Of a stretch of 64,000 nt of DNA, positions 17,645-28,928 are shown piece by piece. Where the stretch lies: assembly GCA_017305935.1 (NCBI GenBank), contig JAFKJU010000018.1:100088-164087 (forward strand), read 5' to 3'. A program made the translations under genes and the position numbers. The DNA comes from Hyphomicrobiales bacterium. Lineage in GTDB: Bacteria; Pseudomonadota; Alphaproteobacteria; Rhizobiales; Rhizobiaceae. Within the stretch, counting starts at the first letter, position 1; every line of letters starts with the position of its first letter. The notes beneath the pieces were generated by a model. The model saw only the letters and a program-made list of their open reading frames with translations. It was not told the origin of the DNA and searched no databases.

Positions 17645-18685
17645 TTAGCGGCGGCCATATTTGATGCTGTTCAGAAGAACGGCGGTGACGATGACGGCGC
17701 CGGTGAAAACCGTCTGCCAGTAGGCCGAGACGCCGATGATCACGAGGCCGTCCGACAGAAAGCCGATCACGAAGGCGCCGAGCATGGTGCCGATGACCGT
17801 GCCGCGACCGCCCGTCAGCGCCGCGCCGCCGATGACGACGGCGGCAATCGCCGTCAGCTCGTAGGTGGTGCCGGCCGTGGGGCCTGCCGAGGTCAGCTGC
17901 GAGGAGAGCACAAGGCCCGCGACCGCCGCGCAGATGCCCGAAAGGACATAGACGGAGATCTTCACCCGCTTGACCGGCACGCCCGACAGCTCCGCCGCGC
18001 GCTCGTTTCCGCCCGAAGCATAGAGCCAGCGGCCGAAGGCCGTGCGCGTCAGCAGGATATGGCAGGCGATGGCGAAGACGAAGAGGACGAGCACGCCGAT
18101 GGGAATGCCGGCGAGACGGTTGAAGCCCAGCCAGTCGAAACCGGTATTGCCAAGCTCGGGCCGGCCGCCGAGATTGTTGTAGGTCAGGCCGTTGGTCATC
18201 AAAAGCGCGATGCCGCGCGCCACATAGAGCACGCCGAGCGTCGCCACGAAGGCCGGCACCCGCAGATAGGCGATCAGCACGCCGTTGACCGCGCCGACCA
18301 CGGCCCCGAGCAGGCAGGTGAGCACCACCACCACCCAGACGGAAGGGTAGAGGATGAAGCCGATCTGCGGCAGAGCAACGCCCTGCATCAGGAAGCCCGC
18401 GACGACGCCGGCCAGCCCCAGGGTCGAGCCGACCGAGAGATCGATGCCGCCATTAAGAATGACGAGCAGCATGCCGATGGCGAGCAGCCCGAAGATCGCC
18501 ACATGCGAGGCCATGATCAGGAAATTGCTGACGGTGAAATAGTTCGGCGACATCAGCGAGAAGACGACGACGATGGCGATCAGCGCGAAGAAGGCGCGGC
18601 CTTCGAACAGCAGTTCGACGAAGCTCTTTTTGCGCTTGCCGCCGCGCGTCGCCGCCTTGGTGTCGATTGCAGGTGTGACTGACAT
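17645..18685 (-). CDS. eryF: Sugar ABC importer permease (EryF-like)
   Basis: A 346-residue inner-membrane permease of the RbsC/AraH family with eight or more hydrophobic segments. It contains GIDLSVGSTLGLAGVV and a C-terminal GAALTGGRGTVIGTMLGAF, the loop that contacts the ATPase in this family. It lies 11 bases after the ATPase gene and 116 bases before the binding-protein gene in the same operon. Function in polyol uptake follows from the adjacent ery genes; the gene symbol is by analogy with rhizobial eryEFG. Confidence 0.82.
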   Translation of the reverse strand: MSVTPAIDTKAATRGGKRKKSFVELLFEGRAFFALIAIVVVFSLMSPNYFTVSNFLIMASHVAIFGLLAIGMLLVILNGGIDLSVGSTLGLAGVVAGFLMQGVALPQIGFILYPSVWVVVVLTCLLGAVVGAVNGVLIAYLRVPAFVATLGVLYVARGIALLMTNGLTYNNLGGRPELGNTGFDWLGFNRLAGIPIGVLVLFVFAIACHILLTRTAFGRWLYASGGNERAAELSGVPVKRVKISVYVLSGICAAVAGLVLSSQLTSAGPTAGTTYELTAIAAVVIGGAALTGGRGTVIGTMLGAFVIGFLSDGLVIIGVSAYWQTVFTGAVIVTAVLLNSIKYGRR

Positions 18686-18696
18686 GCTCGGCGCTC

Positions 18697-20234
<1,538 letters not shown>

Positions 20235-20238
<4 letters not shown>

Positions 20239-20885
20239 CTGACGTCGAGCCTCACCGGGGTGACGATCCAGTTCTTCGGGTTGACCAGCTTGAAGGCGCC
20301 GATGACGGTGACGGTCTTGCCGTTCAGCGCCGCCGGATCGATGCCGGCGAGAACGACCTTCTTGACCTCGTTGTTGATCGCCGAGCCCGCGTCCTGATAC
20401 TCGATCTGGTTCTTGAACTGACCGAATTCGATCTGGCCGGTGGCATCGCGCAGATCCGTGCCGTTCAGCGCCGGGCCGGTCTGGACACGCACGCTCAGTT
20501 CGGCGGGCAGCCCTTCGACCGTCACCGTGTTGTAGTTCGCCTTGTGCTCGCCGGCGACGCCGGTGAACTTGACCGGGATGACCGGTCCGACCGAGGTGGC
20601 GACGCCGTATTTCTCGCCGGCCGCCTTCTTGTCGGCGGCGATGGCGGCGGACAGCTCGGCCGCGTCGACGGCGCGCGTCTCGATGCTCTGCTTGATCAGC
20701 GGGAACTGCTCGGCGCCAAAGGCCTCGGGCGAAAATTTCTGGACCTGCACGTCGGCCTGCGAGCCGATGCGCACGGCGGTCGTGTCGAAGGCCATGGCGC
20801 CGACCAGCACGACGGCGGCGGCAAGGCCGATCCAGCGATAGCTGCGCGCAGGACGGGACGGTTTCGGGAGCGTGGCGTCAGTCAT
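20235..20885 (-). CDS. DUF2291-family protein of the polyol importer operon
   Basis: A 216-residue protein with one N-terminal transmembrane segment (about residues 18-34) and a periplasmic domain containing GTDLRDATGQIEFGQFKNQ. This matches DUF2291 proteins, which are regularly encoded with sugar or polyol ABC importers; their biochemical role is not established. It is the first gene of the transporter arm and overlaps the ATPase start by four bases. A role in assembling the importer or handling its ligand is inferred only from this co-occurrence. Confidence 0.8.
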
Positions 20886-21087
20886 GTCGGTTGACCTTGC
20901 GGTTGAGCGATGAAGGCATCGGCGCAGGACGCGGGAAGGAGACCGGCGACGCGAACATGCCCGCAGATGCGCGGTTGGCGCAGCGGCCGGATGTCGATGG
21001 TTCCAGACGAAACATGTCGCAATGCCCTCCCCAGTGAGCGGCGCCGGTCGATCTCCTCACCTACCTTGCGCTGCAGTGCACATTTTT

Positions 21088-21498
21088 TCGCATATGCGAT
21101 ATATATGTGTGATATGTCGCATTATATATGTTAAGTTATCGCAGCCTGTCAATCGGCCTTTTGGAACTCGCTCACGCTTTTCTTGCCTGTCAGCGGTGCG
21201 ACTCTTTTCGCAATCGTCGCGCCATCTGGAAAGCGCCGGATGTCAGGCGAAAAAGCACAGCATTCGAAGTCGTTGCACAATTATCTGTTTTTAAACGAAA
21301 AAATTCTACGTCCTGGCCTTTCGGGAGAACGTATCGGTATCCGCAGCCGGCCAATGATGCGAAAACGGCCATGGCCCGGCATTCAAAACAGGAACCTGCT
21401 CAATGCGAATTGCTCGTCCATCTTACCTGAAAAAAAATTCTGTATCCGAAAAATTTTACGAGACATGCGATAACTTTGTGTTATGTTCTGTTGCGATA
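21088..21498. promoter_or_regulatory. Intergenic control region of the erythritol locus with repeated TGCGATA boxes
   Basis: The 750-base gap 20886-21635 separates the divergent transporter and eryABCD arms. It is AT-rich relative to its surroundings. TCGCATATGCGA at 21088-21099 is a perfect palindrome. TGCGATA occurs at 21095, 21466 and 21492, and in reverse at 21137-21143. The decamer TGCGATAACT at 21466-21475 recurs inverted at 21134-21143. These are candidate operators for the SorC (EryD) or DeoR regulator. No gene was seen in the gap. Confidence 0.5.
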
Positions 21499-21635
21499 TC
21501 CGGGAAGACCCTGCCAGGACGGCAGGCCCCGCTATGGGGCGCATGCTTTCGTGAGTGACGATCGGGAGGATCGAATGCTTTGTTTCTGGTCGGGCGAAAC
21601 GGCGCAGGCCGTCGCGGGATCGGCAGGTGCGCGCC

Positions 21636-23186
21636 ATGGCTGAGGCGGCAGACCTGATCGTCGGCATCGATGCCGGCACCTCCGTCATGAAGGCCGTCGC
21701 CTTCACGCTGAACGGCCGCCAGATCGCCAGCGCCTCGGTGCGCAACACCTACAGGACCGGCGACGACGGCTCCGTCACCCAATCCCTCGATCAGACCTGG
21801 CTCGATTGCGCGCGGGCGCTGCGCGGCCTTGGCGACAAGGTCGAGCGCCTTGCCGAACGCACCGCCGCCATCGCCGTCACCGCGCAAGGCGACGGCACCT
21901 GGCTGGTCGGCGCCGGAAACCGCCCCGCCGGCGATGCCTGGCTGTGGCTCGATGCCCGCGCCGCGCCGACCGTCGAGCGGCTCGCCGCAAGCGAGGCCGA
22001 CCGCGCCCGCTTCGAGGCGACCGGCACCGGCCTCAACACCTGCCAGCAGGGCACGCAGCTTGCCCATATGGATCGCCATTTTCCGGAGCTGCTCGGCCGC
22101 GCCGAAACCGCCATGCATTGCAAGGACTGGCTCTACCTGAACCTGACCGGCATCCGCGCCACCGATCCATCCGAAGTCAGTTTCACCTTCGGCAATTTCC
22201 GTACCCGCGCCTATGACGACGGGGTTCTGGCCGCGCTCGGCCTGACGCATCGCCGCACGCTGCTGCCGGAGGTGATCGAGGGCACGCAGACCACCCATCC
22301 CCTGACGGCGGAAGCCGCAGCCGCCTCCGGCCTTAAGGCCGGCACGCCGGTCTGCCTCGGCTATGTCGACATGTGCATGACGGCGCTGGGGGCCGGGGTG
22401 CGCAGCGAAGGCCGCAACGCCGCCTGCTCCGCTATCGGTTCGACCGGCGTGCATCTCCAGGCCAAGGCGGTTGGCGATGTCGTGCTGAACGCCGAGCGCA
22501 CCGGTTATGTCATCGCCCTGCCGATCCCTGGCATCGTCACCCAGGTGCAGACCAACATGGGCGCGACGATCAATCTCGACTGGCTTTTGCAGCTCGGCGC
22601 CGATCTGCTTGGCGAGTTCGGCGTCACCGTCGGGCTCAATGACATGATCGGCCGCGTCGACCAGTGGTTTGCCGCAAGCAAGCCCGGCAATATCCTCTAT
22701 CATCCCTATATTTCGGAGGCCGGCGAGCGCGGCCCCTTCGTCAATGCTCGCGCCCGGGCCAATTTCACCGGCCTTGCCAGCCGCCACCGTTTTCCCGATC
22801 TGGTGCGTGCCGTCGTCGAGGGCCTGGGCATGGCGACGCGCGATTGCTACGCCGCCATGGGCGCCCTGCCCGCCGAATTGCGCATCAGCGGCGGCGCAGC
22901 CCGCTCGGCTTCGCTGCGCGGCACGCTGGGCGCGGCGCTCGGCGCGCCGGTGCGGGTCAGCACCCGCGAGGAAGCGGGCGCTGCCGGCGCTTCGATGATG
23001 GCCGCCGTCGCCATCGGCGCCTATCGCAGCATGGACGATTGCATTGCCGACTGGGTGACGCCCGAGCTCGGCGCGGCCGAACGGCCGGACCGTCAGGATA
23101 TCGACCGCATGACACGCCTCTTCGCCGCCTATTCGATGGTGCGGCGGGGCATCGCGCCGGCCTGGGACATCCTGGCCGCGCGCTGA
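21636..23186 (+). CDS. eryA: Erythritol kinase
   Basis: A 516-residue FGGY kinase beginning MAEAADLIVGIDAGTSVMKA, with the phosphate-binding loop at the N-terminus and LRISGGAARSASLRGTLG near the C-terminus. Followed in order by eryB, eryC and eryD homologues, it corresponds to the kinase that phosphorylates erythritol in Brucella and rhizobia. The frame is open upstream to 21555, but homology begins at ATG 21636. It differs clearly from the second FGGY kinase at 14017-15540, so the two probably act on different polyols or stereoisomers. Confidence 0.88.
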   Translation: MAEAADLIVGIDAGTSVMKAVAFTLNGRQIASASVRNTYRTGDDGSVTQSLDQTWLDCARALRGLGDKVERLAERTAAIAVTAQGDGTWLVGAGNRPAGDAWLWLDARAAPTVERLAASEADRARFEATGTGLNTCQQGTQLAHMDRHFPELLGRAETAMHCKDWLYLNLTGIRATDPSEVSFTFGNFRTRAYDDGVLAALGLTHRRTLLPEVIEGTQTTHPLTAEAAAASGLKAGTPVCLGYVDMCMTALGAGVRSEGRNAACSAIGSTGVHLQAKAVGDVVLNAERTGYVIALPIPGIVTQVQTNMGATINLDWLLQLGADLLGEFGVTVGLNDMIGRVDQWFAASKPGNILYHPYISEAGERGPFVNARARANFTGLASRHRFPDLVRAVVEGLGMATRDCYAAMGALPAELRISGGAARSASLRGTLGAALGAPVRVSTREEAGAAGASMMAAVAIGAYRSMDDCIADWVTPELGAAERPDRQDIDRMTRLFAAYSMVRRGIAPAWDILAAR

Positions 23187-23232
23187 AAACAACGATTGCG
23201 CCCGCCCGCGGCCGGCGCCGAAGGAGATTGAC

Positions 23233-24744
23233 ATGACCGAGCCCGAGCTTATCGACCTTTTCGTGATCGGCGGCGGCATCAACGGCGCCGGCATCGCCCG
23301 CGATGCAGCCGGGCGCGGGCTGAAAGTCGTGCTCTGCGAAAAGGACGACCTGGCCGAGGGCACGTCTTCGCGCTCCGGCAAGCTGGTGCATGGCGGTCTG
23401 CGCTATCTCGAATATTACGAATTCCGCCTGGTGCGCGAGGCGCTGATCGAGCGCGAAGTGCTGCTCAACGCCGCGCCGCACATCATCTGGCCGATGCGGT
23501 TCGTGCTGCCGCACAGTCCCGAGGATCGCCCCGCCTGGCTCGTGCGGCTCGGCCTCTTCCTCTACGACCATCTCGGCGGCCGCAAGAAACTGCCGGGCAC
23601 GCGCATGCTGGATCTGCGGCGCGACCCCGAGGGCACGCCGATCCTCGACCAGTACACGCGCGGCTTCGAATATTCCGACTGCTGGGTGGACGACGCCCGC
23701 CTCGTAACGCTCAACGCCATCGGCGCCGCCGAGAAGGGCGCGCTCGTCCTGACCCGCTCGCCCGCCGTCTCCGCCCGCCGCGAAAACGGCGCATGGACGG
23801 TGACGACGAAGAACGGCGTCACCGGCGAAACCCGAAGCTTTCGCGCGAAATGTCTTGTCAACTGCGCCGGCCCCTGGGTCTCCGACGTCATCAACCGCGT
23901 CGCCGGCTCGAACTCGACCCGCAACGTGCGCCTCGTCAAGGGCAGCCACATCATCGTGCCGAAATTCTGGGCCGGTTCGAATGCCTATCTGGTGCAGAAC
24001 CACGACAAGCGCGTCATCTTCATCAACCCCTATGAGGGCGACAAGGCGCTGATCGGCACCACCGACATCGCCTATGAGGGCCGCGCCGAGGATGTTTCGG
24101 CCGACGAGGCGGAAATCGACTATTTGCTGAAGGCGGTCAATCGCTATTTCAAGGAAAAGCTGCGCCGGCAGGATGTGCTGCATTCCTTCTCCGGCGTGCG
24201 GCCGCTGTTCGACGACGGCAAGGGCAACCCTTCCGCCGTCACCCGCGATTATGTCTTCGATCTCGACGAGACCGGCGGCGCGCCGCTGCTCAACGTCTTC
24301 GGCGGCAAGATCACCACCTTCCGCGAGCTGGCCGAACGCGGCATGCAGCGCCTCAGGCACATCTTCCCCAACATGGGCGGCGACTGGACGGAAAAGGCGC
24401 CGCTTCCCGGCGGCGACATGCCGAATGCCGATTACGAGACCTTCGCCAACAGCCTGCGCGACGCCTATCCCTGGATGCCGCGCAAGCTGCTGCATCACTA
24501 TGGCCGCCTCTACGGCACCCGCGCCAGAACCGTCATCGGCGGCGCGAGCGGTCTCGACGGGCTCGGCCGGCATTTCGGCGGCCAGTTCTACGAGGCGGAG
24601 GCGCGTTATCTCGTCGCCAGCGAATGGGCGCAGACGGCCGACGACATTCTCTATCGCCGCACCAAGCATTACCTGCACCTGACGCCGGCCGAACGCGCGG
24701 CCTTCGCCGACTGGTTCGACACCGCCCGCCCTGCCGCAGCCTGA
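23233..24744 (+). CDS. eryB: Erythritol-phosphate dehydrogenase, GlpD-like
   Basis: A 503-residue FAD-dependent dehydrogenase with the dinucleotide motif DLFVIGGGINGAGIARDAAG at the N-terminus and GTSSRSGKLVHGGLRYLEYY. It belongs to the GlpD family and, by position between eryA and eryC, oxidises erythritol phosphate to tetrulose phosphate. A ribosome-binding site (AAGGAG) precedes the ATG. The spacing to eryA is 46 bases and to eryC 8 bases. All FAD-binding elements appear intact. Confidence 0.9.
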   Translation: MTEPELIDLFVIGGGINGAGIARDAAGRGLKVVLCEKDDLAEGTSSRSGKLVHGGLRYLEYYEFRLVREALIEREVLLNAAPHIIWPMRFVLPHSPEDRPAWLVRLGLFLYDHLGGRKKLPGTRMLDLRRDPEGTPILDQYTRGFEYSDCWVDDARLVTLNAIGAAEKGALVLTRSPAVSARRENGAWTVTTKNGVTGETRSFRAKCLVNCAGPWVSDVINRVAGSNSTRNVRLVKGSHIIVPKFWAGSNAYLVQNHDKRVIFINPYEGDKALIGTTDIAYEGRAEDVSADEAEIDYLLKAVNRYFKEKLRRQDVLHSFSGVRPLFDDGKGNPSAVTRDYVFDLDETGGAPLLNVFGGKITTFRELAERGMQRLRHIFPNMGGDWTEKAPLPGGDMPNADYETFANSLRDAYPWMPRKLLHHYGRLYGTRARTVIGGASGLDGLGRHFGGQFYEAEARYLVASEWAQTADDILYRRTKHYLHLTPAERAAFADWFDTARPAAA

Positions 24745-24752
24745 GGACGACC

Positions 24753-25688
24753 ATGCCGCTGACGCTTTCGCTGAACACCAATCCGCTGGTCAACCGTTTT
24801 GCCGATCCGGACGATCTGATCGAGACCGTCGCGCGCGATCTCAGGCTGCGCGATCTGCAACTCACCCATGAATTCATCAATCCGGGCTGGAACGCCGCAA
24901 CGATCCGCCGGCTGACGCGACAGATGGACCGGGCGCTGCAGCGCACCGGCGTGCGCGTCACCTCCGGCATGACCGGCCCCTATGGCCGCCTCAACCATTT
25001 CGGCCATCCGGATGCGGATGTGCGCCGCTATTATGTCAACTGGTTCAAGACCTTTGCCGATATCATCGGCGATCTCGGCGGAACCTCCGTCGGCACCCAG
25101 TTCGCCATCTTCACCTACAAGGATTTTGACAATCCGATCCGGCGTGAAGACCTGATCCGCATCGCCATCGACTGCTGGGCGGAGGTGGCGGAACATGCGA
25201 AGGATGCCGGCCTTTCCTATGTCTTCTGGGAGCCGATGAGCATCGGCCGCGAATTCGGCGAGACCATCGCCGAGTGCATCAGGCTTCAGGACCGGCTGAC
25301 CGCCGTCGGCATGGCGATCCCCATGTGGATGATGGCCGATATCGACCATGGCGACGTCACCTCGGACAATCCCGCCGATTTCGACCCCTATGCCTGGGCG
25401 CGCGCCGTGCCGAAGGTGTCGCCGATCATCCACATCAAGCAGAGCCTGATGGACAAGGGCGGTCACCGCCCCTTCACCGCCGAATTCAATGCCAGGGGCC
25501 GCATTCAGCCGGAGCCGCTGTTGCAGGCCTTTGCCGAGGGCGGCGCTGTCGACAACGAGATCTGCCTCGAACTTTCCTTCAAGGAACGCGAGCCGAACGA
25601 CCGCGAGGTGATCCCGCAGATCGCCGAAAGCATCGCCTTCTGGGCACCGCATATCGAAACCGGTGCATCCGATCTCAAGCTGGGCTGA
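24753..25688 (+). CDS. eryC: Tetrulose-phosphate racemase/isomerase, TIM-barrel
   Basis: A 311-residue TIM-barrel sugar-phosphate isomerase-like protein starting MPLTLSLNTNPLVNRF. It contains FWEPMSIGREFGET, MADIDHGDV and a conserved IHIKQ segment, fitting the xylose-isomerase-like barrel of EryC. In Brucella the homologue converts L-3-tetrulose-4-phosphate to its isomer. The open frame extends upstream into eryB, but ATG 24753 lies 8 bases after the eryB stop and matches the family start. It is the third gene of the ery operon. Confidence 0.88.
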   Translation: MPLTLSLNTNPLVNRFADPDDLIETVARDLRLRDLQLTHEFINPGWNAATIRRLTRQMDRALQRTGVRVTSGMTGPYGRLNHFGHPDADVRRYYVNWFKTFADIIGDLGGTSVGTQFAIFTYKDFDNPIRREDLIRIAIDCWAEVAEHAKDAGLSYVFWEPMSIGREFGETIAECIRLQDRLTAVGMAIPMWMMADIDHGDVTSDNPADFDPYAWARAVPKVSPIIHIKQSLMDKGGHRPFTAEFNARGRIQPEPLLQAFAEGGAVDNEICLELSFKEREPNDREVIPQIAESIAFWAPHIETGASDLKLG

Positions 25689-25747
25689 CCGCCTTGAGGG
25701 TGCCTGCTAAGACGGGATCCGAAACCGGTTGCAGCGCAGGACAGGAC

Positions 25748-26698
25748 ATGCCGATGAGCGACAATGAAGACTCCCTCGCCGTGCGCGCCGCCTGGCTGCA
25801 TTATGTCGGCGGCTTCACCCAGTCGGCGGTGGCGAAGCGGCTCGGCATTCCCTCGGTGAAGGCGCACCGGCTGATCGCGCGTGCGGTCGCAGAGGGCGTG
25901 GTGAAGGTCAGCATCGACGGCGACATCGCCGAATGCGTCAATCTGGAGGTCGAACTCTCCGAGCGATACGGGCTCGATTATTGCGAAGTGGCGCCTGATG
26001 TCGACGACGATGCGCTGGCGCTGACGACGCTCGGCCATGTCGGCGCGGATTTCCTGCGGCGCGAGATCGAGCGCGGCGAAGCCGCCGTCATCGGTTTCGG
26101 CCATGGCCGCACGCTGTCCGCCGCCGTGCATCACCTGCCGCGCATCAGCGCGGGCAATACCCGTTTCGTCTCCCTGCTGGGCGGCCTCACCCGAAATTAT
26201 GCCGCCAATCCTTACGACGTCATGCATCGGCTGGCGGCCAAGACCGGGACGCAGGCCTATGTGATGCCGGTTCCCTTCTTCGCCAATACAGAGGAAGATC
26301 GCGAGGTATTGCTGTCGCAGCGCGGCGTCAGCGAGGTCTTCAACCTCGCCCGCAACGCCGACCTGAAGATCGTCGGCATCGGCACCGTCGACAACCAGGC
26401 CCATCTCGTCACCTCGGGCATGTTGCAGCCGGACGAACTGGAAGAGATCGCGGCCCTCGGCGGCGTCGGCGAATTGCTCGGCCATTTCTTCGACAACAAG
26501 GGTCGCATCCTCCAGACATCGGTGACCGCGCGCACCCTCGCGGCATCCCTCTCGGAAACCGGCCCCGACCGCATCGTCGCCATCGCCGGCGGCCCGGCAA
26601 AGACCGAAGCCATTCGTGCCGTGCTCCACAGCCACAAGCTGCACGGCCTGATCACGGACGAGCGCACGGCGCGCGTGCTTCTGCAAAGCTCCGCCTAA
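25748..26698 (+). CDS. eryD: SorC-family regulator of erythritol catabolism
   Basis: A 316-residue regulator with an N-terminal helix-turn-helix (TQSAVAKRLGIPSVKAHRLI) and a C-terminal SorC sugar-binding domain (GFGHGRTLSAAV, FVSLLGGLTRN). EryD homologues repress the ery operon in Brucella and rhizobia until erythritol is present. It starts 59 bases after eryC; ATG 25748 or 25754 are both possible. The triose- and pentose-phosphate isomerase genes often found next (tpiB, rpiB) are absent; an unrelated methyltransferase-like gene follows. Confidence 0.9.
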   Translation: MPMSDNEDSLAVRAAWLHYVGGFTQSAVAKRLGIPSVKAHRLIARAVAEGVVKVSIDGDIAECVNLEVELSERYGLDYCEVAPDVDDDALALTTLGHVGADFLRREIERGEAAVIGFGHGRTLSAAVHHLPRISAGNTRFVSLLGGLTRNYAANPYDVMHRLAAKTGTQAYVMPVPFFANTEEDREVLLSQRGVSEVFNLARNADLKIVGIGTVDNQAHLVTSGMLQPDELEEIAALGGVGELLGHFFDNKGRILQTSVTARTLAASLSETGPDRIVAIAGGPAKTEAIRAVLHSHKLHGLITDERTARVLLQSSA

Positions 26699-26967
26699 AG
26701 CGGTACGACCACCGCGCTCCTGGCAGGCTATTGTCGCGCCAACTCGATTTCCGAACGAATGGCGCTGCTAAAATATCGCCCCAGCCAGGCGCGGGGCATG
26801 CCGGCTGTCTCATGACATGTGCGTTGGCTGCGGTTATTCCACGCATGTCGATGAGAATGGCACGCCTGTCGGAAATGGATCGGTTTGCTTTCGACTCCGG
26901 TATTCACCGAGAATGTGATGTCCTCGGAAAGGTCGCCATGATAGGACGCCTTCAACGATGTAACGAG

Positions 26968-27651
26968 ATGTACCCGATGCTTCCCTGGATTCACCTTGAT
27001 CGCGCCACCATCCCCGGCGACGCCGGCGACCTTCGCCTGAAGCAGCGAGGTAGCGAATTCTCCATCATGCTCGGCTCGACGGAACTCATGAACAGCCGGC
27101 TAAGTGGCTCGGAAGAAGCGTTGGCGACCTTGAGTTGTCAACGTATCGCAGGTCGAAAAAACCCGACCATGCTCATTGGCGGCCTCGGCATGGGGTTTAC
27201 GTTGCGGGCCGCGTTGAGCGCGCTGCCTCAAGACGCCCGCGTCGTCGTCGCCGAACTCGTTCCGGCTGTCGTGGAGTGGGGGCGTGGACCGCTGGCAGAC
27301 CTTCACAACGGCACGCTCGACGATCCGCGCGTCGATATCCATCTCGGTGACGTCGGCGCGCTCATCCAATCGAAGAAGGCCGCGTATGATGCGATCCTGC
27401 TCGATGTCGACAACGGGCCCGATGGGCTGACGCGCGCTTCCAACGACGGTTTATATAGCCATGACGGTCTTCGGGCCGCCAAGTCTGCACTGCGCCCGAA
27501 CGGCGTGCTGGCTGTCTGGTCCTCCGCGCCGGACCGTGCATTCACACGCCGATTGCGTGAAGTCGGTTTCGCCACAGACGAGGTGAGCGTACGTGCAAGC
27601 AGCAGGAACAGCGGCGCCCGCCATGTCTTATGGATAGCCGTCAGACCCTGA
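26968..27651 (+). CDS. Spermidine-synthase-like (PABS/SAM-fold) protein
   Basis: A protein of about 227 residues with a class I SAM-dependent fold: LIGGLGMGFTLRAAL as motif I, VVVAELVPAVVEW as the acidic strand, and AILLDVDNGPDGL where spermidine synthases carry their catalytic aspartate region. It resembles stand-alone spermidine-synthase-like proteins of rhizobia whose substrate is unknown. The frame is open from 26731, but similarity starts at about MYPMLPWIHLDRA (26968), preceded only by a weak ribosome-binding site. It stands alone between eryD and a convergent FAA-hydrolase gene. True polyamine synthesis should not be assumed. Confidence 0.7.
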   Translation: MYPMLPWIHLDRATIPGDAGDLRLKQRGSEFSIMLGSTELMNSRLSGSEEALATLSCQRIAGRKNPTMLIGGLGMGFTLRAALSALPQDARVVVAELVPAVVEWGRGPLADLHNGTLDDPRVDIHLGDVGALIQSKKAAYDAILLDVDNGPDGLTRASNDGLYSHDGLRAAKSALRPNGVLAVWSSAPDRAFTRRLREVGFATDEVSVRASSRNSGARHVLWIAVRP

Positions 27652-27831
27652 CGGCACCATGGGCCTCCTATACGCCGCATTGCAACGCGGCGACCTCCCG
27701 TTTCAATAGGCGCCGATGGAAAAAAGAAGCGTAATGTCAAACGCTCGGGATCGGCGGGCAGCAGCCGATGGTGGAGATATCCGCTTCCAATCGCCCCTAT
27801 GTCATCGTCGGATCAATGCGAGGCGGCAATA

Positions 27832-28722
27832 CTAACCCTCGCCGACCACTCGGTTTTCAAGCCTGCCAATACTTTCTATCTCGACGGTAACGACATCGCC
27901 GTGGCGCATAAAAATCGGGGGCTTGCGTTTGAAGCCCACGCCGGCGGGCGTGCCCATGGCGATGATGTCGCCGGCTTCCAGGTCGATGAACTCGCTCAGA
28001 TGCTCGATGATCGTCGGCACGTCGAAGAACATTTCCGCAGTGTTGGCGTCCTGCATCACCGTACCGTTCAGCCATGTCCGGATGCGCAACGCGTGCGGAT
28101 CGGCAATCTCGTCAGCCGTCACGATCCAGGGGCCGACAGGGCCGGAGGTGCGGAAATTCTTGCCGGCGGTGTATTGCGTCGTGCGGAACTGGTAGTCGCG
28201 GATGGTCACGTCGTTGAACACGGTGTAGCCGAAGACGTATGCCAGCGCGTCCGCCCTGGCGATCTGGCCTTTGGGCGTCGGTCCCATCACCACCGCCAGC
28301 TCGCCTTCCCAATCCATTTGCTCCGAAACCTTCGGCAGCAGGATCGCATCGCCATCCGCGACGAGGACGCTGGAGAATTTCGGGAAGATAATCGGAATGG
28401 AACTCATCTCGAAGCCGGCTTCCCGGGCGTGTTCGGCATAGTTGCGCCCGACGCAGATCATCTTCGGCGGACGCGGCAGCGGCGTAAGCGGCGATATCTC
28501 CGCCGGCGGCACCACGGCCATCCTGCCCGACCGCACGGCTTCAGCGAGCGCATCCTCGAGCGCCGCGACAGCCGCAGAGCCAGCCTCGATGAAGGAAAGG
28601 AGGTCATGGGCGAGAGCCGATTTGCCGATCGCGGAAAACAGGTCGGGAATGTCCACCGTGCCATCATTAGTCACCACGCCGTAGCTGGCCCGGCCATTGC
28701 GTCTGTAGCTCGAAAACTTCAT
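27832..28722 (-). CDS. Fumarylacetoacetate hydrolase family protein
   Basis: A 296-residue FAH-family protein. The C-terminal catalytic domain contains MICVGRNYAEHAREAG, DWEGELAVVMG with the metal-binding glutamates, RDYQFRTTQYTAGKNF and the conserved AMGTPAGVG. Such enzymes cleave C-C bonds in acylpyruvates or hydrate/decarboxylate oxo-dienoates in lower aromatic pathways. The gene diverges from an IclR regulator, and two 15-bp palindromes 16-51 bases upstream match those before the VOC dioxygenase at 42440, suggesting the two enzymes belong to one regulon and perhaps one ring-cleavage pathway. Confidence 0.88.
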   Translation of the reverse strand: MKFSSYRRNGRASYGVVTNDGTVDIPDLFSAIGKSALAHDLLSFIEAGSAAVAALEDALAEAVRSGRMAVVPPAEISPLTPLPRPPKMICVGRNYAEHAREAGFEMSSIPIIFPKFSSVLVADGDAILLPKVSEQMDWEGELAVVMGPTPKGQIARADALAYVFGYTVFNDVTIRDYQFRTTQYTAGKNFRTSGPVGPWIVTADEIADPHALRIRTWLNGTVMQDANTAEMFFDVPTIIEHLSEFIDLEAGDIIAMGTPAGVGFKRKPPIFMRHGDVVTVEIESIGRLENRVVGEG

Positions 28723-28737
28723 GTTTCCTCCATTTTT

Positions 28738-28773
28738 GTTCGATATATGTTTATATAAGTTCGTTATTAGGAC
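28738..28773. promoter_or_regulatory. Paired IclR-type palindromic sites before the FAA hydrolase gene
   Basis: GTTCGATATATGTTT (28738-28752) and GTTCGTTATTAGGAC (28759-28773) are imperfect GTTCG-N5-CGAAC palindromes with centres 21 bases apart, two helical turns. The twelve bases GTTCGTTATTAG recur at 42391, again paired 21 bases from a second site. They lie between divergent faa and iclR genes. Confidence 0.6.
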
Positions 28774-28928
28774 AATATCTGTATAGGCGCAAGCTGCTCC
28801 GCTATGCCGGATGTCATTTTCGCCAGCCCGTGGCCTCTGGTTTTCACCGGGTCCGCATCGTAAGGTGGGCCTTCCATTCCCTTCCAGCGTCCTCGTTGCC
28901 CTGCATTGAAACCAGAGAAACCCTTGTC

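Noticed and set aside
21456..23381. A 641-codon minus-strand open frame
   Set aside because: Antisense to eryA; the plus-strand translation has the full kinase signature.
27674..27693. CGCCGC / GCGGCG hairpin after the methyltransferase-like gene
   Set aside because: Short GC stem without a T-run; too weak for a terminator call.
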